Under the pieces are notes generated by a model. That model did no database searches. It saw only the letters and a program-made list of their open reading frames with translations, and was not told the origin of the DNA. A stretch of DNA of 64,000 nucleotides. Source: Clostridium sp. CAG:571. Its GTDB lineage: Bacteria > Bacillota > Clostridia > TANB77 > CAG-508. Each line of letters opens with the position of its first letter. The stretch's first letter is position 1. Shown here piece after piece: positions 20,100-29,272 of this stretch. Both the position numbers and the translations under genes were made by a program. The stretch spans positions 39,538 through 103,537 of the forward strand of contig HF999514.1 in NCBI GenBank assembly GCA_000434015.1, given 5' to 3'.

Positions 20100-20178
20100 C
20101 CCATTTTGTAAAAACAGTTTAGACGATAGGACAAAGTCGCCTAAGGTTTATGGGTAAACCTTAAATAATTTGCGGATT

Positions 20179-20829
20179 TTAGCAGCAAGAAAGTGTATGA
20201 GTCTCCCAAAATTCGTCTTCTCCGATTCTGTATCCGAGATTTAAATAGGCATTACTTACTAAAAAGAAGTCACCAGCATATATGCGAGTGAGTGGCGAAT
20301 GGGAATCTAGATCCCATTTGTCTCTTACAAGAATGAATGCTCCTTTTTCATCGAACCCATCCGGGACAATCGTATTAATCATGTCATCAGTAACCATAAT
20401 TACTTTGCGATTTGGTTCTGCCGCCATGATGTACGGACGAATTTCACTTGCACTTCCTAAAATGGGAAGTAAGTCACTTGCACTTTGATGCGGAATTGTC
20501 AGGTCCGCAGGAGTCGAGAGTTTCTTAGACGCTACTTCAGCAGGCATCGCATACAGATCATACAGACCGTTTTGGTTTAGTACATGATCATCTGTAAAGC
20601 GAATAACTGCAAGAAAGTCTGCTGGATATTTGTTAAAAAGGGGAGCAGACTCCCGAGTTTTGATAAATACAGTTCCATCAAAACTATTGGACTTTTCAAC
20701 AACTCCCTCTAAAGGGCGTAAATCTCCAACATGTCCGAGACAGATTGCATTCATTTGTTTCCTGGTTGCAGTAAGCTGAACACCAAGACTAATGATTGCA
20801 AAGTTTTTTGCCTTTTTTCTCTTTTCCAT
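20179..20829 (-). CDS. Uncharacterised GC-richer protein, cassette A (paralogue of 21248-21895)
   Basis: A 216-residue soluble protein that I do not recognise. It is paralogous to the product of the neighbouring cassette: both share an early GHVGDLRPLEG / GPVGKLKPLDG motif, a VFIKTRES / VSIRTRDS motif, NGLYDLY / KGLYDFLF, SASEI and a late YAGDFFLVSN / YLGDCFVVTD. Base composition and codon use (C- and G-ending codons) differ sharply from the surrounding AT-rich genes. The in-frame CGG at bases 20655-20653 (codon 59) must be read as Arg here: a +1 shift would truncate the protein, and the Arg is shared with the paralogue. Good AAGGAGG site. Probably imported. Confidence 0.6.
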   Translation of the reverse strand: MEKRKKAKNFAIISLGVQLTATRKQMNAICLGHVGDLRPLEGVVEKSNSFDGTVFIKTRESAPLFNKYPADFLAVIRFTDDHVLNQNGLYDLYAMPAEVASKKLSTPADLTIPHQSASDLLPILGSASEIRPYIMAAEPNRKVIMVTDDMINTIVPDGFDEKGAFILVRDKWDLDSHSPLTRIYAGDFFLVSNAYLNLGYRIGEDEFWETHTLSCC

Positions 20830-21021
20830 AGATGTAGTCCTCCTTAAGGATGTGCTGGCGAGAAAAACCAGCCCAAAAGTATTTACCTTTATTTTTGTGT
20901 ATCCACAGCTATTGACTTTTCTTTAATATAAGAAATCCCAAATGGGGAGGCATTAAAGTCTCATGTGGCAGTTACATAAAAAGGCATAACATTATTATAC
21001 CATAAATTAACAAAAAGACAA
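20830..21021 (-). promoter_or_regulatory. Promoter and conserved 158-base leader of cassette A
   Basis: On the minus strand the promoter reads TTGTCT (21021-21016), 16 bases, TATAAT (20999-20994). The transcript then has a leader of about 158 bases with a CTGG...CCAG hairpin just before AAGGAGG. The leader is nearly identical in sequence and length to that of cassette B, so it is likely a functional RNA element or part of a mobile cassette rather than chance. Confidence 0.65.
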
Positions 21022-21120
21022 TATGTTATGTAAAACTATTTAGAGTGTTGCATAAAATTATTTGAATATAGTATATGAAGTTAAAGCAGTAAAAGGTAGA
21101 ATTAATAATAAAACAGATAA

Positions 21121-21160
21121 ATAAAAACTCGGCATAAGACGAAAAGACCATTGCCGAGTT
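21121..21160 (-). terminator. Terminator of GC-richer cassette B
   Basis: Same CTCGGCA / TGCCGAG stem as at 20060, again followed on the minus strand by a T-rich tract. The 3' untranslated stretch between stop and hairpin is also shared with cassette A. Confidence 0.75.
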
Positions 21161-21247
21161 TCCCATTTTGTAAAAACAGTTTAGACCAAAACGGTCAAAG
21201 ATTTATGGGTAAATCTTTTTGATGTGCAAGAGTAGAAAACAAAAAAA

Positions 21248-21895
21248 TCAATTAATCATACCTGTGATTTTGTAATATTTTCCAAACTCTTTTACAGACA
21301 TACGGAAGCCAGAAGCCTGAACTAAATCTGTGACAACAAAGCAGTCGCCCAAATACAGTTTGCTAACCTGTGTTAGGACAGATTCATCCTGTACCAGAAT
21401 ATAGTAACCTTTCTTATCACGACCGTCTGGCATAAGAGCAGCCATAACAGAGGTGGTAACAGTAACTACGTAATAGCCCGATTTCTCAGGTTCAACGTGT
21501 GTCTGGATTTCGGAAGCGCTTTCCAAAAGAATTGGCTTCAGCTTTTCTGCTTGATCCGAAGGCCAGTCATATTCAGCGTTGTTGTTAAGGCGCTGGGATG
21601 CTATTTCGGAATTGTAGAACAGAAAATCATACAGCCCCTTGGCGTTCAGAACTTTGGTCTCACCAATAACTCGGACGACAGCGACTTTGGTCTGCGGAAC
21701 AACCTGAAACTCTGGATAGGAATCCCGAGTTCTAATGCTAACTAAACCATTATCTGAAACTTTAACAATTCCATCTAAAGGTTTGAGTTTGCCTACAGGA
21801 CCGAGACCAAATTCTGCGACCAGTAATTTGGTTGCGTGGTAGAAACCTTTGAAGCGAGTTGCTTCGCGTATGAGTAAGATATTTTTCTCATTCAT
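21248..21895 (-). CDS. Uncharacterised GC-richer protein, cassette B
   Basis: A 215-residue protein, paralogous along its whole length with the cassette A product and likewise of unknown function. No signal peptide or membrane segment is visible. Its in-frame CGG at 21727-21725 (codon 57) is at the position equivalent to the CGG of cassette A (TR-D/E-S motif) and must be Arg. Promoter, leader, ribosome site and terminator are shared with cassette A, which suggests duplication of a complete expression cassette. Its GC content is visibly higher than that of the flanking genes. Confidence 0.6.
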   Translation of the reverse strand: MNEKNILLIREATRFKGFYHATKLLVAEFGLGPVGKLKPLDGIVKVSDNGLVSIRTRDSYPEFQVVPQTKVAVVRVIGETKVLNAKGLYDFLFYNSEIASQRLNNNAEYDWPSDQAEKLKPILLESASEIQTHVEPEKSGYYVVTVTTSVMAALMPDGRDKKGYYILVQDESVLTQVSKLYLGDCFVVTDLVQASGFRMSVKEFGKYYKITGMIN

Positions 21896-22086
21896 GGGTG
21901 TTATACCTCCTTAAGGGTGTGCTGGCGAGAAAAACCAGTAAAAAGTATTTACCTTTATTTTTTGTATCCACAGCTATTGACTTTTCTTTAATATAAGAAA
22001 TCCCAAATGGGGAAGCATTAAAGTCTCATGTGGCAGTTACATAAAAAGGTATATCAATATTATAGCATAAAATAGCAAAAAATCAA
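21896..22086 (-). promoter_or_regulatory. Promoter and conserved leader of cassette B
   Basis: Minus-strand promoter TTGATT (22086-22081), 16 bases, TATAAT (22064-22059), then a leader of about 157 bases closely matching that of cassette A, ending in a CTGG...CCAG hairpin and AAGGAGG. Confidence 0.65.
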
Positions 22087-22168
22087 TAGTTTATGTAAAG
22101 TATTTTACATAGACTGTATATCTTTATAAAACATAAACCAAGAAAATAAAATAATTTTTTTAAAAATG

Positions 22169-22413
22169 TTGAAATGAATAAATAAAAATGATAAAATATT
22201 CAAAGTTAAATATAAAAAATGTTGATTAGGACATAGCTAAATAATCTCTTATTTTAGTGAGATAAGGATAGTGAAAACTTATTAATAATATTATTTAGTT
22301 CCTACCTATGAATGAAATAGAAAACTATTTCCGGTTAAATATCGTTAAAATGAAAAAGTTAAATAGAGGATGGTACCGTGTAAAAGCACGCCTTATGGTA
22401 CTATCCTTTTTGT
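22169..22413 (+). promoter_or_regulatory. T-box riboswitch with promoter, upstream of proS
   Basis: Promoter TTGAAA (22169-22174), 17 bases, TAAAAT (22192-22197). The leader ends in the T-box antiterminator core GATGGTACCGTG and a terminator formed with TATGGTACTATCC followed by a T run (22367-22413). Charged tRNA binding should allow termination; uncharged tRNA-Pro should allow proS expression. I cannot place the specifier codon with certainty; the proline assignment rests on the downstream gene. Confidence 0.85.
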
Positions 22414-22474
22414 ATTTATAATATATTTTAAACATAATTTATTATAAAAATATAAATAAAAGGAGCAAAATAAA

Positions 22475-23774
22475 ATGAGAGTATCAAAAATGGGAATGAA
22501 AAATGTGAAATTAAGTAATTTAGATGAAATGTATCCAGCACAAGATATATTAATTCAAACAAATCAAGTGAAACAATATGGAAGTCGGAGTATATGCATA
22601 TGACAATATTCCATTAAAAGTACAAGATAATATAGAAGAAATTATAAAAAAGCATTTCAATAGAGCAGATTGTATAGAAGTACAAATGCCATTATTACAA
22701 CAAGAAGAACTTTGGAAAAGATCTGGAAGATTTGATAAATATATAGAAGAAGGTGTTATGATGACATCAGAAACAGACAAAGGAAACTATTGCTTAGCAC
22801 CGACTGCAGAAGAGGCAATAACAGCCTTTGTTGAAAATAGAGTAACATCACATAAACAATTACCAGTAATTTTTTATCAAATAGGACCAAAATTTAGAAA
22901 TGAAATTAGAAACAGAGGATATTTATTAAGAGGAAAAGAATTCTTAATGTTTGATTTATATAGTTTTGATAAAGATGAAGAATCTATGATGGAATCATAT
23001 AAAAAAATAAGAGATACATATTTTAAAGCATTTAAAGAATTAAAATTAGATATAGTAGCAGTAGCAGCAGATAATGGAGCTATGGGTGGAAAAAATTCAG
23101 AAGAAATAATGGCTTTATCTAGAATAGGAGAAGATACAATACTTTTTGACTCTGAAACAAAGCAAGGACTAAATATAGAAGTATTAGAAAAAGAAAATGC
23201 AGAAGAATATTTAAATGAAACATATGGAATTAGTGATATTAAAAAATTAAAAGAACAAAAAGCAGTAGAATTAGGACATATTTTTGCTCTTGGAACAAAA
23301 TATTCAGAATCTATGGAAATTAATTTTATAGATAATGAAAATAAAAGCAAACCATTTTATATGGGATGTTATGGAATAGGGGTTAGCAGAGTATTAGGAT
23401 TAATGTATGAAAACAATGTAATAAAAGAAAATGATAAAGTAGTAGGATTTTCATTACCTATATCAGTTACACCATATTATGTATATCTTATTAGTAATGA
23501 TAAGAAAAAAGAACAGTTGGAAAGCTTATACCAAGAATTTAATAATAGAGATATAGAAGTAATTATAGATGATGTGAAAGGTTCTATAGGAGAAAAAATA
23601 AGAAATGCAAAAATACTTGGAATTCCATATATAGCAATTATGGGAAATAATACAGAAGAAGGATACATAGAATTAGAAAGAACAAAAGATGGAAAGAAGA
23701 AAATTTTAAAATTAGAAGAATTAATAAAAGAAGTAGAAAATATGAAATATAGCAAAGAAGATATTGAATTTTAA
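22475..23774 (+). CDS. proS: Prolyl-tRNA synthetase, short form, read through a +1 shift at CGG
   Basis: Class II synthetase charging tRNA-Pro. The ATG at 22475 lies behind AAAGGAGC and encodes 37 residues up to CGG at 22586-22588 (after AGT). Skipping the C joins QYGS to GVYAYDN, the family position usually written ASGVYTYLP. Motif 2 (KFRNEIRNRGYLLRGKEF), motif 3 (GCYGIGVSRVLG) and the anticodon-binding domain follow. The product has 432 residues; only about 65 residues separate motif 2 from the later catalytic segment, so the large editing insertion (INS) of the usual 570-residue bacterial enzyme is absent or severely reduced. Confidence 0.93.
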
Positions 23775-23792
23775 GTAAAAAGAATAACAGCA

Positions 23793-23852
23793 AAGAAGAT
23801 ATTATTAAATTATTAGTAAATAAATAATAATTTTATATCTTCTTTTTTTACT
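23793..23852 (+). terminator. Terminator after proS
   Basis: AAAGAAGATAT pairs with ATATCTTCTTTTTTT around an AT-rich loop. Confidence 0.65.
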
Positions 23853-24016
23853 AAATTTGCAAAACAAAAACAAGAAAAGGACACAATTTATATATAAAAT
23901 AACAATAATCAAAAAAAGAAAGGAGTGATACATAAAGATAAATAAAGTAAAATAATATAGTTAAGGAAGTTAAATAATAGATAATAAAAATAAATTAATA
24001 TAAGAAAGGTAAATTT

Positions 24017-24667
24017 ATGGAGAAAGAAAATAGCTTGTTAAAACAAGAATTATCATTAGATGGTAAGGATGTAGAAATTAAAAGTGAAACTTTTGAAAAA
24101 TTAATGTTTTTATATTCAGCAGCATTAAAAAAAGTAGAAACAGAAGTAGATATTTTAAAAGATGAATTCAAATATTTATATAATTATACATTAATAGATC
24201 ATGTGACAACTAGAATAAAAAAACCAGAAAGTATATTAAATAAAATGAAAAAGAAAAAGTGCAATATGAACTATCAGAATTTAATAGAGGAAATTAGTGA
24301 TGTTGCAGGATTAAGAATTATATGTCCAGTAAAAGATGATGTGTTTTCTATAGTAAATTTAATAAAAAGCTATCCTGAGTTTAAAGTTTTAAAAGAAAAA
24401 GACTATATAACAAAACCAAAGCAAAGTGGATATTCTAGTTATCATTTAATAATAGATGTTCCTGTTAATGTAGCTGGAAAAATTATATATGTAAAAGTAG
24501 AAATTCAAGTAAGAACAATGGCAATGGACTTTTGGGCGAGCTTAGAACACGAAATAAAATACAAAACAGATAAAAAAATTACTAAAAAAATGTCTAAAGA
24601 ATTAATTCAGTGTGCAAAATTGATTAATAAAATGGATTTACAAATGACTAATATGGCTAAAAGATAA
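24017..24667 (+). CDS. Small alarmone synthetase (RelQ/YjbM-like RelA-SpoT domain protein)
   Basis: A 216-residue single-domain (p)ppGpp synthetase. The RelA/SpoT fold is shown by RIKKPESILNKMKKK, EEISDVAGLRIICPV, YITKPKQSGYSSYHLI and the catalytic/tetramer segment EIQVRTMAMDFWASLEHEIKYK. No hydrolase, TGS or ACT domain is present. Length agrees with B. subtilis YjbM (about 211). Its stop lies in the context AGA-TAA-AAA, and a coding-like stretch follows in the +1 frame (see next entry). Confidence 0.9.
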   Translation: MEKENSLLKQELSLDGKDVEIKSETFEKLMFLYSAALKKVETEVDILKDEFKYLYNYTLIDHVTTRIKKPESILNKMKKKKCNMNYQNLIEEISDVAGLRIICPVKDDVFSIVNLIKSYPEFKVLKEKDYITKPKQSGYSSYHLIIDVPVNVAGKIIYVKVEIQVRTMAMDFWASLEHEIKYKTDKKITKKMSKELIQCAKLINKMDLQMTNMAKR

Positions 24668-24668
24668 A

Positions 24669-24788
24669 AAACTTATTATTCATATAGAAAATAAAGCAAA
24701 AAATGCTGAAATTTTTAAAGATATAAATATTATATATGTTTCATATACAGGAGATGTAATTTTACAAAAAACATATAATATGCTATAA
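24669..24788 (+). pseudogene. Coding-like remnant after the alarmone synthetase
   Basis: The +1 frame after the synthetase stop is open for 39 codons (KLIIHIENKAKNAEIFKDIN... ending YNML) without a start codon. It could be the 3' end of a deleted gene. Alternatively it is an extension of the synthetase reached by a +1 shift at the stop. I favour a remnant because the synthetase is already full length. Confidence 0.25.
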
Positions 24789-24850
24789 TAATTAAAGAAA
24801 CACTTGTTTCTGATGATGCGAGGAACAAAAATATTGGAGGAAAAAACGAC

Positions 24851-25735
24851 ATGAAGAAGACTATTTACATCATCATGGCATTGATTGTTGCTTTTTGCAC
24901 AAATTTATTTGCCACATCCGTATCCACCACTGTTTCTGCTGCAGAAGCTAACACTGCTGTAGTAGCATACGATTTGAACAACGATGGCGTTGTAAACGCA
25001 ATCGACCTGGCAATTCTGAAGCAGTATCTGATTAAGGAAGGAGGTGAAACTTCTTCTTACCACATTGCCGATGCAGTAAAGCTGAAAAAGTTTTTGCTCG
25101 GTGATTTGGAAACCTCTGGCGAGAAACTTGCAAAGCCGGCTGTGAGATATTCTTTCACAAACTCTGTGACTGATGAGGAAATATGGTTTGTAAGAAATCA
25201 ACTCACCAATACAGAGAATACATCGATTACATATTCGAGTGGCCACATGGTTATCGAAAATGAGATGGAAATCATGTATATCGAAATCACAGAAGACAAC
25301 CATTCGCAGGTCAGAGCAGAAAATACAATTGTTACCGTTGTCACAGATAGCGGGGAGACGATTTATGTATTTCTCGATGAAAACTCTTGCTTGAAGGTAA
25401 AAACAGACAATACTTACATGATTAAGCCCGCAGAACTTTTGAAGGTTACAGCAATGCAGCCGACAGAAGAAAACGAGGCGAGACTTTTAAGTATTTTTGC
25501 TTCCGGAGAAATCAAAAAGGTTTGGACCGATGTTGACGAAGTTACGTTAATGTTCGAAACAAAGGATGCAGAAATGTATTTGGAGTTTGAGAGAGGAACA
25601 GACGAAATTGATCCGAGCGGAAATGCTTTCGTAATTATTGCATCTGCGCAGTTTGTTAAGGAAGACACAAACACCACAATCACGTATCAGTTGTTTAAAA
25701 ATCAAAATGGCTTCTCTTTGGGAGCTGTTGCGTAA
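24851..25735 (+). CDS. Secreted dockerin-type protein (GC-richer island gene)
   Basis: A signal peptide (residues 1-32) is followed by dockerin type I-like calcium loops: DLNNDGVVNAIDLAILKQYL and the degenerate HIADAVKLKKFLLG. The remaining 200 residues form an uncharacterised Thr/Glu-rich domain. Dockerins bind cohesins on cell-surface or cellulosome scaffolds. No cohesin or carbohydrate-active enzyme is in the window. GC-rich codons (ATC, GAC, CTG, CCG) contrast with neighbours. Unlike the other four island genes it has no in-frame CGG. Strong TTGGAGGAAAA site; a GAAACACTTGTTTC hairpin lies upstream. Confidence 0.7.
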   Translation: MKKTIYIIMALIVAFCTNLFATSVSTTVSAAEANTAVVAYDLNNDGVVNAIDLAILKQYLIKEGGETSSYHIADAVKLKKFLLGDLETSGEKLAKPAVRYSFTNSVTDEEIWFVRNQLTNTENTSITYSSGHMVIENEMEIMYIEITEDNHSQVRAENTIVTVVTDSGETIYVFLDENSCLKVKTDNTYMIKPAELLKVTAMQPTEENEARLLSIFASGEIKKVWTDVDEVTLMFETKDAEMYLEFERGTDEIDPSGNAFVIIASAQFVKEDTNTTITYQLFKNQNGFSLGAVA

Positions 25736-25784
25736 GTACTGAAAAAGAAAAATAAGCTATAAACCTTGTTCTATTCGCATCGAA

Positions 25785-25817
25785 GCTGTGGGAAAATTCC
25801 CACAGTTTATTTTTTTA
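25785..25817 (+). terminator. Terminator after the dockerin-type gene
   Basis: GCTGTGGGAA pairs with TTCCCACAGT and a run of seven T follows. Confidence 0.85.
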
Positions 25818-25915
25818 TTTACTTTATTTAAATAAGTTAATTAATTATATTGTAATTGACAATATAGAAATAGAATGTAATAATTATAGTGTTATAAAAA
25901 AGAGAAAGGAGAAGT

Positions 25916-26938
25916 ATGATTTTTATATCATACATAGAAATAATGGAATCTAAAGAGGATTTAAAAATCTCACAAGAGGATTTAGAAAAAGCTAATATGA
26001 TAATAAGAGAAATACAAAACTATTATCAAAAAAAGATTGTTGGTCAAACAAGATTGGGACTATCACTATTAACTTCATTAATTGCAAATGGTCATATATT
26101 ATTAGAATCTGTTCCAGGTCTTGCAAAAACAACAGCGGCGAAAGTATTAACAGAAGCTGTTTCAGGAAAGTTTTCTAGAATACAATGCACTCCAGACTTA
26201 TTACCAAGTGATATAATAGGAACACAAACTTTTAATTATGGAACAAACAATTTTGAAACAAAATTAGGTCCTGTATATGCAAATTTTGTTTTATTAGATG
26301 AAATAAATAGATCAAGTGCAAAAACACAAAGTGCAATGCTAGAAGCAATGCAAGAGCGTCAAACAAGTATAGGTGGCAAGATATTTAAAATGCCAGATGT
26401 TTTTATAGTAATTGCTACACAAAATCCAATAGAGCAAGAAGGAACATATTTATTATCAGAAGCACAATTAGATAGATTTTTGCTAAAAGAAAAATTAGAC
26501 TATCCAACAAGGGAAGAAGAATTAGAAATATTAAATAGATTAGAAAGTGGTACATTTTCTAAAGGAAAATCTGTTGTAAAACTAGAGGATATTATATATT
26601 TACAAAATCTAGCCAAAAAGGTATATATAGATGAATCAATAAAAAAATATATTATTAATATAATAGCTGCAACAAGAAATCCAAAGGAAATAATACCAAG
26701 AAGTTTGGCTCAATATGTAACATTAGGTTCTAGTACAAGAGGAGCAATAGCGTTTATGGAAGTTGCAAAAGCAATAGCTTTAATAAATGGAAGAAGTTAT
26801 GTAGTTCCAGATGATGTAAAATTGTTAAGATATAATGTTTTAAGACATAGAATATCTTTAAACTTTGCAGCAATAGCAGATGATGTTGAAGTTGAAACTA
26901 TAATAGATGAGATAATAGGAGCAATAAAAACGCCATGA
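25916..26938 (+). CDS. MoxR family AAA+ ATPase
   Basis: First gene of a Bat-like operon. Walker A is degenerate in the MoxR manner (ESVPGLAKTT), Walker B is FVLLDEINRSSAKTQSAMLEAMQE, sensor 1 IATQNPIEQEGTYLLSEAQLDRFLL, and the C-terminal lid has RSLAQYVTLGSSTRGAIAF. MoxR ATPases act as chaperones that help VWA-domain partners bind metals or assemble. Length 340 residues from the ATG at 25916, which follows AAAGGAG. Its stop overlaps the next start (ATGA). Confidence 0.9.
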   Translation: MIFISYIEIMESKEDLKISQEDLEKANMIIREIQNYYQKKIVGQTRLGLSLLTSLIANGHILLESVPGLAKTTAAKVLTEAVSGKFSRIQCTPDLLPSDIIGTQTFNYGTNNFETKLGPVYANFVLLDEINRSSAKTQSAMLEAMQERQTSIGGKIFKMPDVFIVIATQNPIEQEGTYLLSEAQLDRFLLKEKLDYPTREEELEILNRLESGTFSKGKSVVKLEDIIYLQNLAKKVYIDESIKKYIINIIAATRNPKEIIPRSLAQYVTLGSSTRGAIAFMEVAKAIALINGRSYVVPDDVKLLRYNVLRHRISLNFAAIADDVEVETIIDEIIGAIKTP

Positions 26939-27810
26939 TAATGAATTATATAAATAAAATAAAAACAAATATAACTATAAATACAAATAAAAAAACATCA
27001 AATTTGTTAGATGGTTCATATGTATCTATTTATAAAGGAAGAAGTATGAATTTTGAAGATCTTAGAGAGTATGTTGTAGGAGATAATATAAAAGATATAG
27101 ATTGGAAAGCTTCTGCAAGAAGCAGAAATTTACTTGTTAGAAGATATATTGCAGAAAAGAAACATAATGTAATGCTAGTGTTTGACACAGGTAAAAAAAT
27201 GATAGCAAACACAAAAGCTCTCGAGGTAAAAAAAGATGTTGCTTTGTATTCGGCAGGTACACTTGCTTATCTAGCAAATAAAAATGGAGATTATGTTAGT
27301 TCTTTATATAATAATAATGGATTAATTAAGTTTTTTCCATTTAGATTTGGTTTGTACAATATAGAAAATATATTATCTAATTATGATAATGATATGCAAG
27401 ATAGTAATGATACAAATGTAGAAAAAACATTAGATTATATAAGTAAATTTATAAAAAGAAGAATGATTATTTTTATAATTACAGATATTTCAGGAATGGA
27501 ACAAATAAGTGAAGTTGTATTAAAAAAATTAACAGTGTGGCATGATATAATGCTTATAAATATAAGTGATGCAGATATAACAGGAAAAGATGTATATGAT
27601 ATAGACGAATCTTTATATATTCCAGAATTCGTTTTACAAGATAAAGAACTTCAAAAAATAGAAGAAAGAAGAAAAAGAGAAGTATATATAAACTCTATAA
27701 ATAAATTTAAAAAGTATGGAATTATAACAACAACAATAGATAGTACAAAAGAAATTCCTATAAAAATAATAGATTTATTAGAAAGGCATAAGTATGGAGG
27801 TATCCGTTAA
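26935..27810 (+). CDS. DUF58 family protein
   Basis: The DUF58 signature is LREYVVGDNIKDIDWKASARS near residue 45, followed by LLVRRYIAEKKHNVMLVFDTG, the start of a VWA-like fold without a complete metal site. 291 residues. It overlaps moxR by 4 bases and the next gene by 17, so translation is coupled. DUF58 proteins accompany MoxR and VWA proteins and are thought to be partners in the same envelope-related complex. Confidence 0.85.
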   Translation: MIMNYINKIKTNITINTNKKTSNLLDGSYVSIYKGRSMNFEDLREYVVGDNIKDIDWKASARSRNLLVRRYIAEKKHNVMLVFDTGKKMIANTKALEVKKDVALYSAGTLAYLANKNGDYVSSLYNNNGLIKFFPFRFGLYNIENILSNYDNDMQDSNDTNVEKTLDYISKFIKRRMIIFIITDISGMEQISEVVLKKLTVWHDIMLINISDADITGKDVYDIDESLYIPEFVLQDKELQKIEERRKREVYINSINKFKKYGIITTTIDSTKEIPIKIIDLLERHKYGGIR

Positions 27811-28267
27811 TTTACAAGAACCATTTTCATATTCTATTATTCCAATGATAGTTATTATAATACTAACTTTTGTTATAGCTATATATATAATTGTAAAGGC
27901 ATGTAATAAAGTGAGAAAGGAAAAAACAAATATTACCAAAATAAAATATGAAAATGTAAATAATATAATTGAAATTAAACAAAAATACATAAAAATATTA
28001 ATAGATTTAGAGAAAAAATTAGATAATAACAATATTTCTATAAGAGAGGCATATCAAAAACTAAGTAGTACTATTAGATATTTCGTTTATGAAGTAACTA
28101 ATATTAAAGTTCAAAATTATACTTTGCAAGATATAAAAAAATTAGATATGCCAATATTATATGAGTTGGTAGAGGAATATTATGTTCCAGAATTTTCTGA
28201 AAAATCTATAGGAAATATAAAATTGTCTATAGAAAAAACAAGAAAGGTAATAGAAAAATGGATTTAA
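27794..28267 (+). CDS. Small membrane protein of the Bat-like operon
   Basis: 157 residues with one N-terminal membrane helix (about 15-35) and a helical cytoplasmic tail that includes NISIREAYQKLSSTIRYFVYEVT. Its position between DUF58 and VWA genes, and the single helix plus helical domain, match the DUF4381-type member of these operons, though sequence similarity is too weak for a firm name. It overlaps both neighbours. Confidence 0.6.
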   Translation: MEVSVNLQEPFSYSIIPMIVIIILTFVIAIYIIVKACNKVRKEKTNITKIKYENVNNIIEIKQKYIKILIDLEKKLDNNNISIREAYQKLSSTIRYFVYEVTNIKVQNYTLQDIKKLDMPILYELVEEYYVPEFSEKSIGNIKLSIEKTRKVIEKWI

Positions 28268-29263
28268 CATATCCTTTTGTTATATGTATAGGTATACTAG
28301 TTATAACATTATTAATAATATGTAAATTTAACAAAAAAGACAAATATAAAAATGGAAAAAAAGTTGCTAATACTAAATATGTAAAAGATGATCCATATTA
28401 TAAAAAGAAGATGAAACAATATAAAATATATTCTATAGCAATAAAAGTAATATGCTTATTTTCAATATTGTTATCATTTATTCTTTTATCAAGGCCAACT
28501 TCTATAGAAACGGTAGATAATAGCAAATATAGTAGAGATATAATTTTATGTATGGATGTATCTACATCGGTAAATGAACTTAATAAAGAATTAGTAAAGA
28601 ATTTGAAAGAAACAGTTAAAGAGTTAAAAGGTGAAAGGTTTGGAATTTCAATTTTTAACACATCATCTGTATTATTAGTACCATTAACAGATGATTATGA
28701 ATATGTACTTAATGCATTAGATACTATTGAACAAAGTATTGAAGCTTCAGAAAGTAGTAAGTATGATAATGATACAATAGTTTTACTAAATTATATAAGA
28801 AGCGGTACATTAATTGGAAACGAAGAAAAAGGAAGTTCCATTATAGGAGATGGACTTGCATCTTGTGTATATAACTTTTCTAATTTAGAAGAAAATAGAA
28901 GTAGAACAATTATATTTTCGACAGATAATGCTTTACAAGGAACAGCTACTGTTAGCTTGCAAGAAGCGGCAAAAATCAGTAAAAATAAAAATATAACAGT
29001 TTTTGGAATAGGAACAAAGAATAATGTCGGAAGAAGATAAAAAAGATATGAAAACTGCAATAGAATTAACAGGAGGTACTTTTTATACAGAAAATTCATC
29101 AGGAACGGTTAATGATATTGTAAAAAATATAGAAAAAAGAGGAAAAAGTTTGATTAAAGATCAAAAAATAACAAGAAAAATAGACATACCTAAAATACCA
29201 TTTATTATACTTATTATATCTATTTTAGGAATGTGTATATTAAATAAAAAAATGAAAGTGTAG
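28258..29263 (+). CDS. VWA-domain membrane protein (BatA-like), frame broken at 29026-29040
   Basis: Two N-terminal membrane helices precede a VWA domain with the metal-site motif MDVSTSVNE (DxSxS) and end in a C-terminal helix (IPFIILIISILGMCIL). The start frame ends at 29040 after ITVFGIGTKNNV. The rest of the VWA domain and the last helix (EEDKKDMKTAIELTGGTFYTE onward) are in the +1 frame, so one extra base is present, as at the CGG sites. Here, however, CGG is out of phase (GTC-GGA), so the shift position is uncertain: removing the C of GTCGG gives NNVEEDKKD; slipping at the TAA is also possible. Around 335 residues if joined. A true mutation cannot be excluded. Confidence 0.75.
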
Positions 29264-29272
29264 AAAAAGACT

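Noticed and set aside
29024..29263. A separate gene starting at ATG 29024
   Set aside because: There is no ribosome binding site for it, and its sequence is the direct continuation of the VWA domain and C-terminal helix of the upstream gene.
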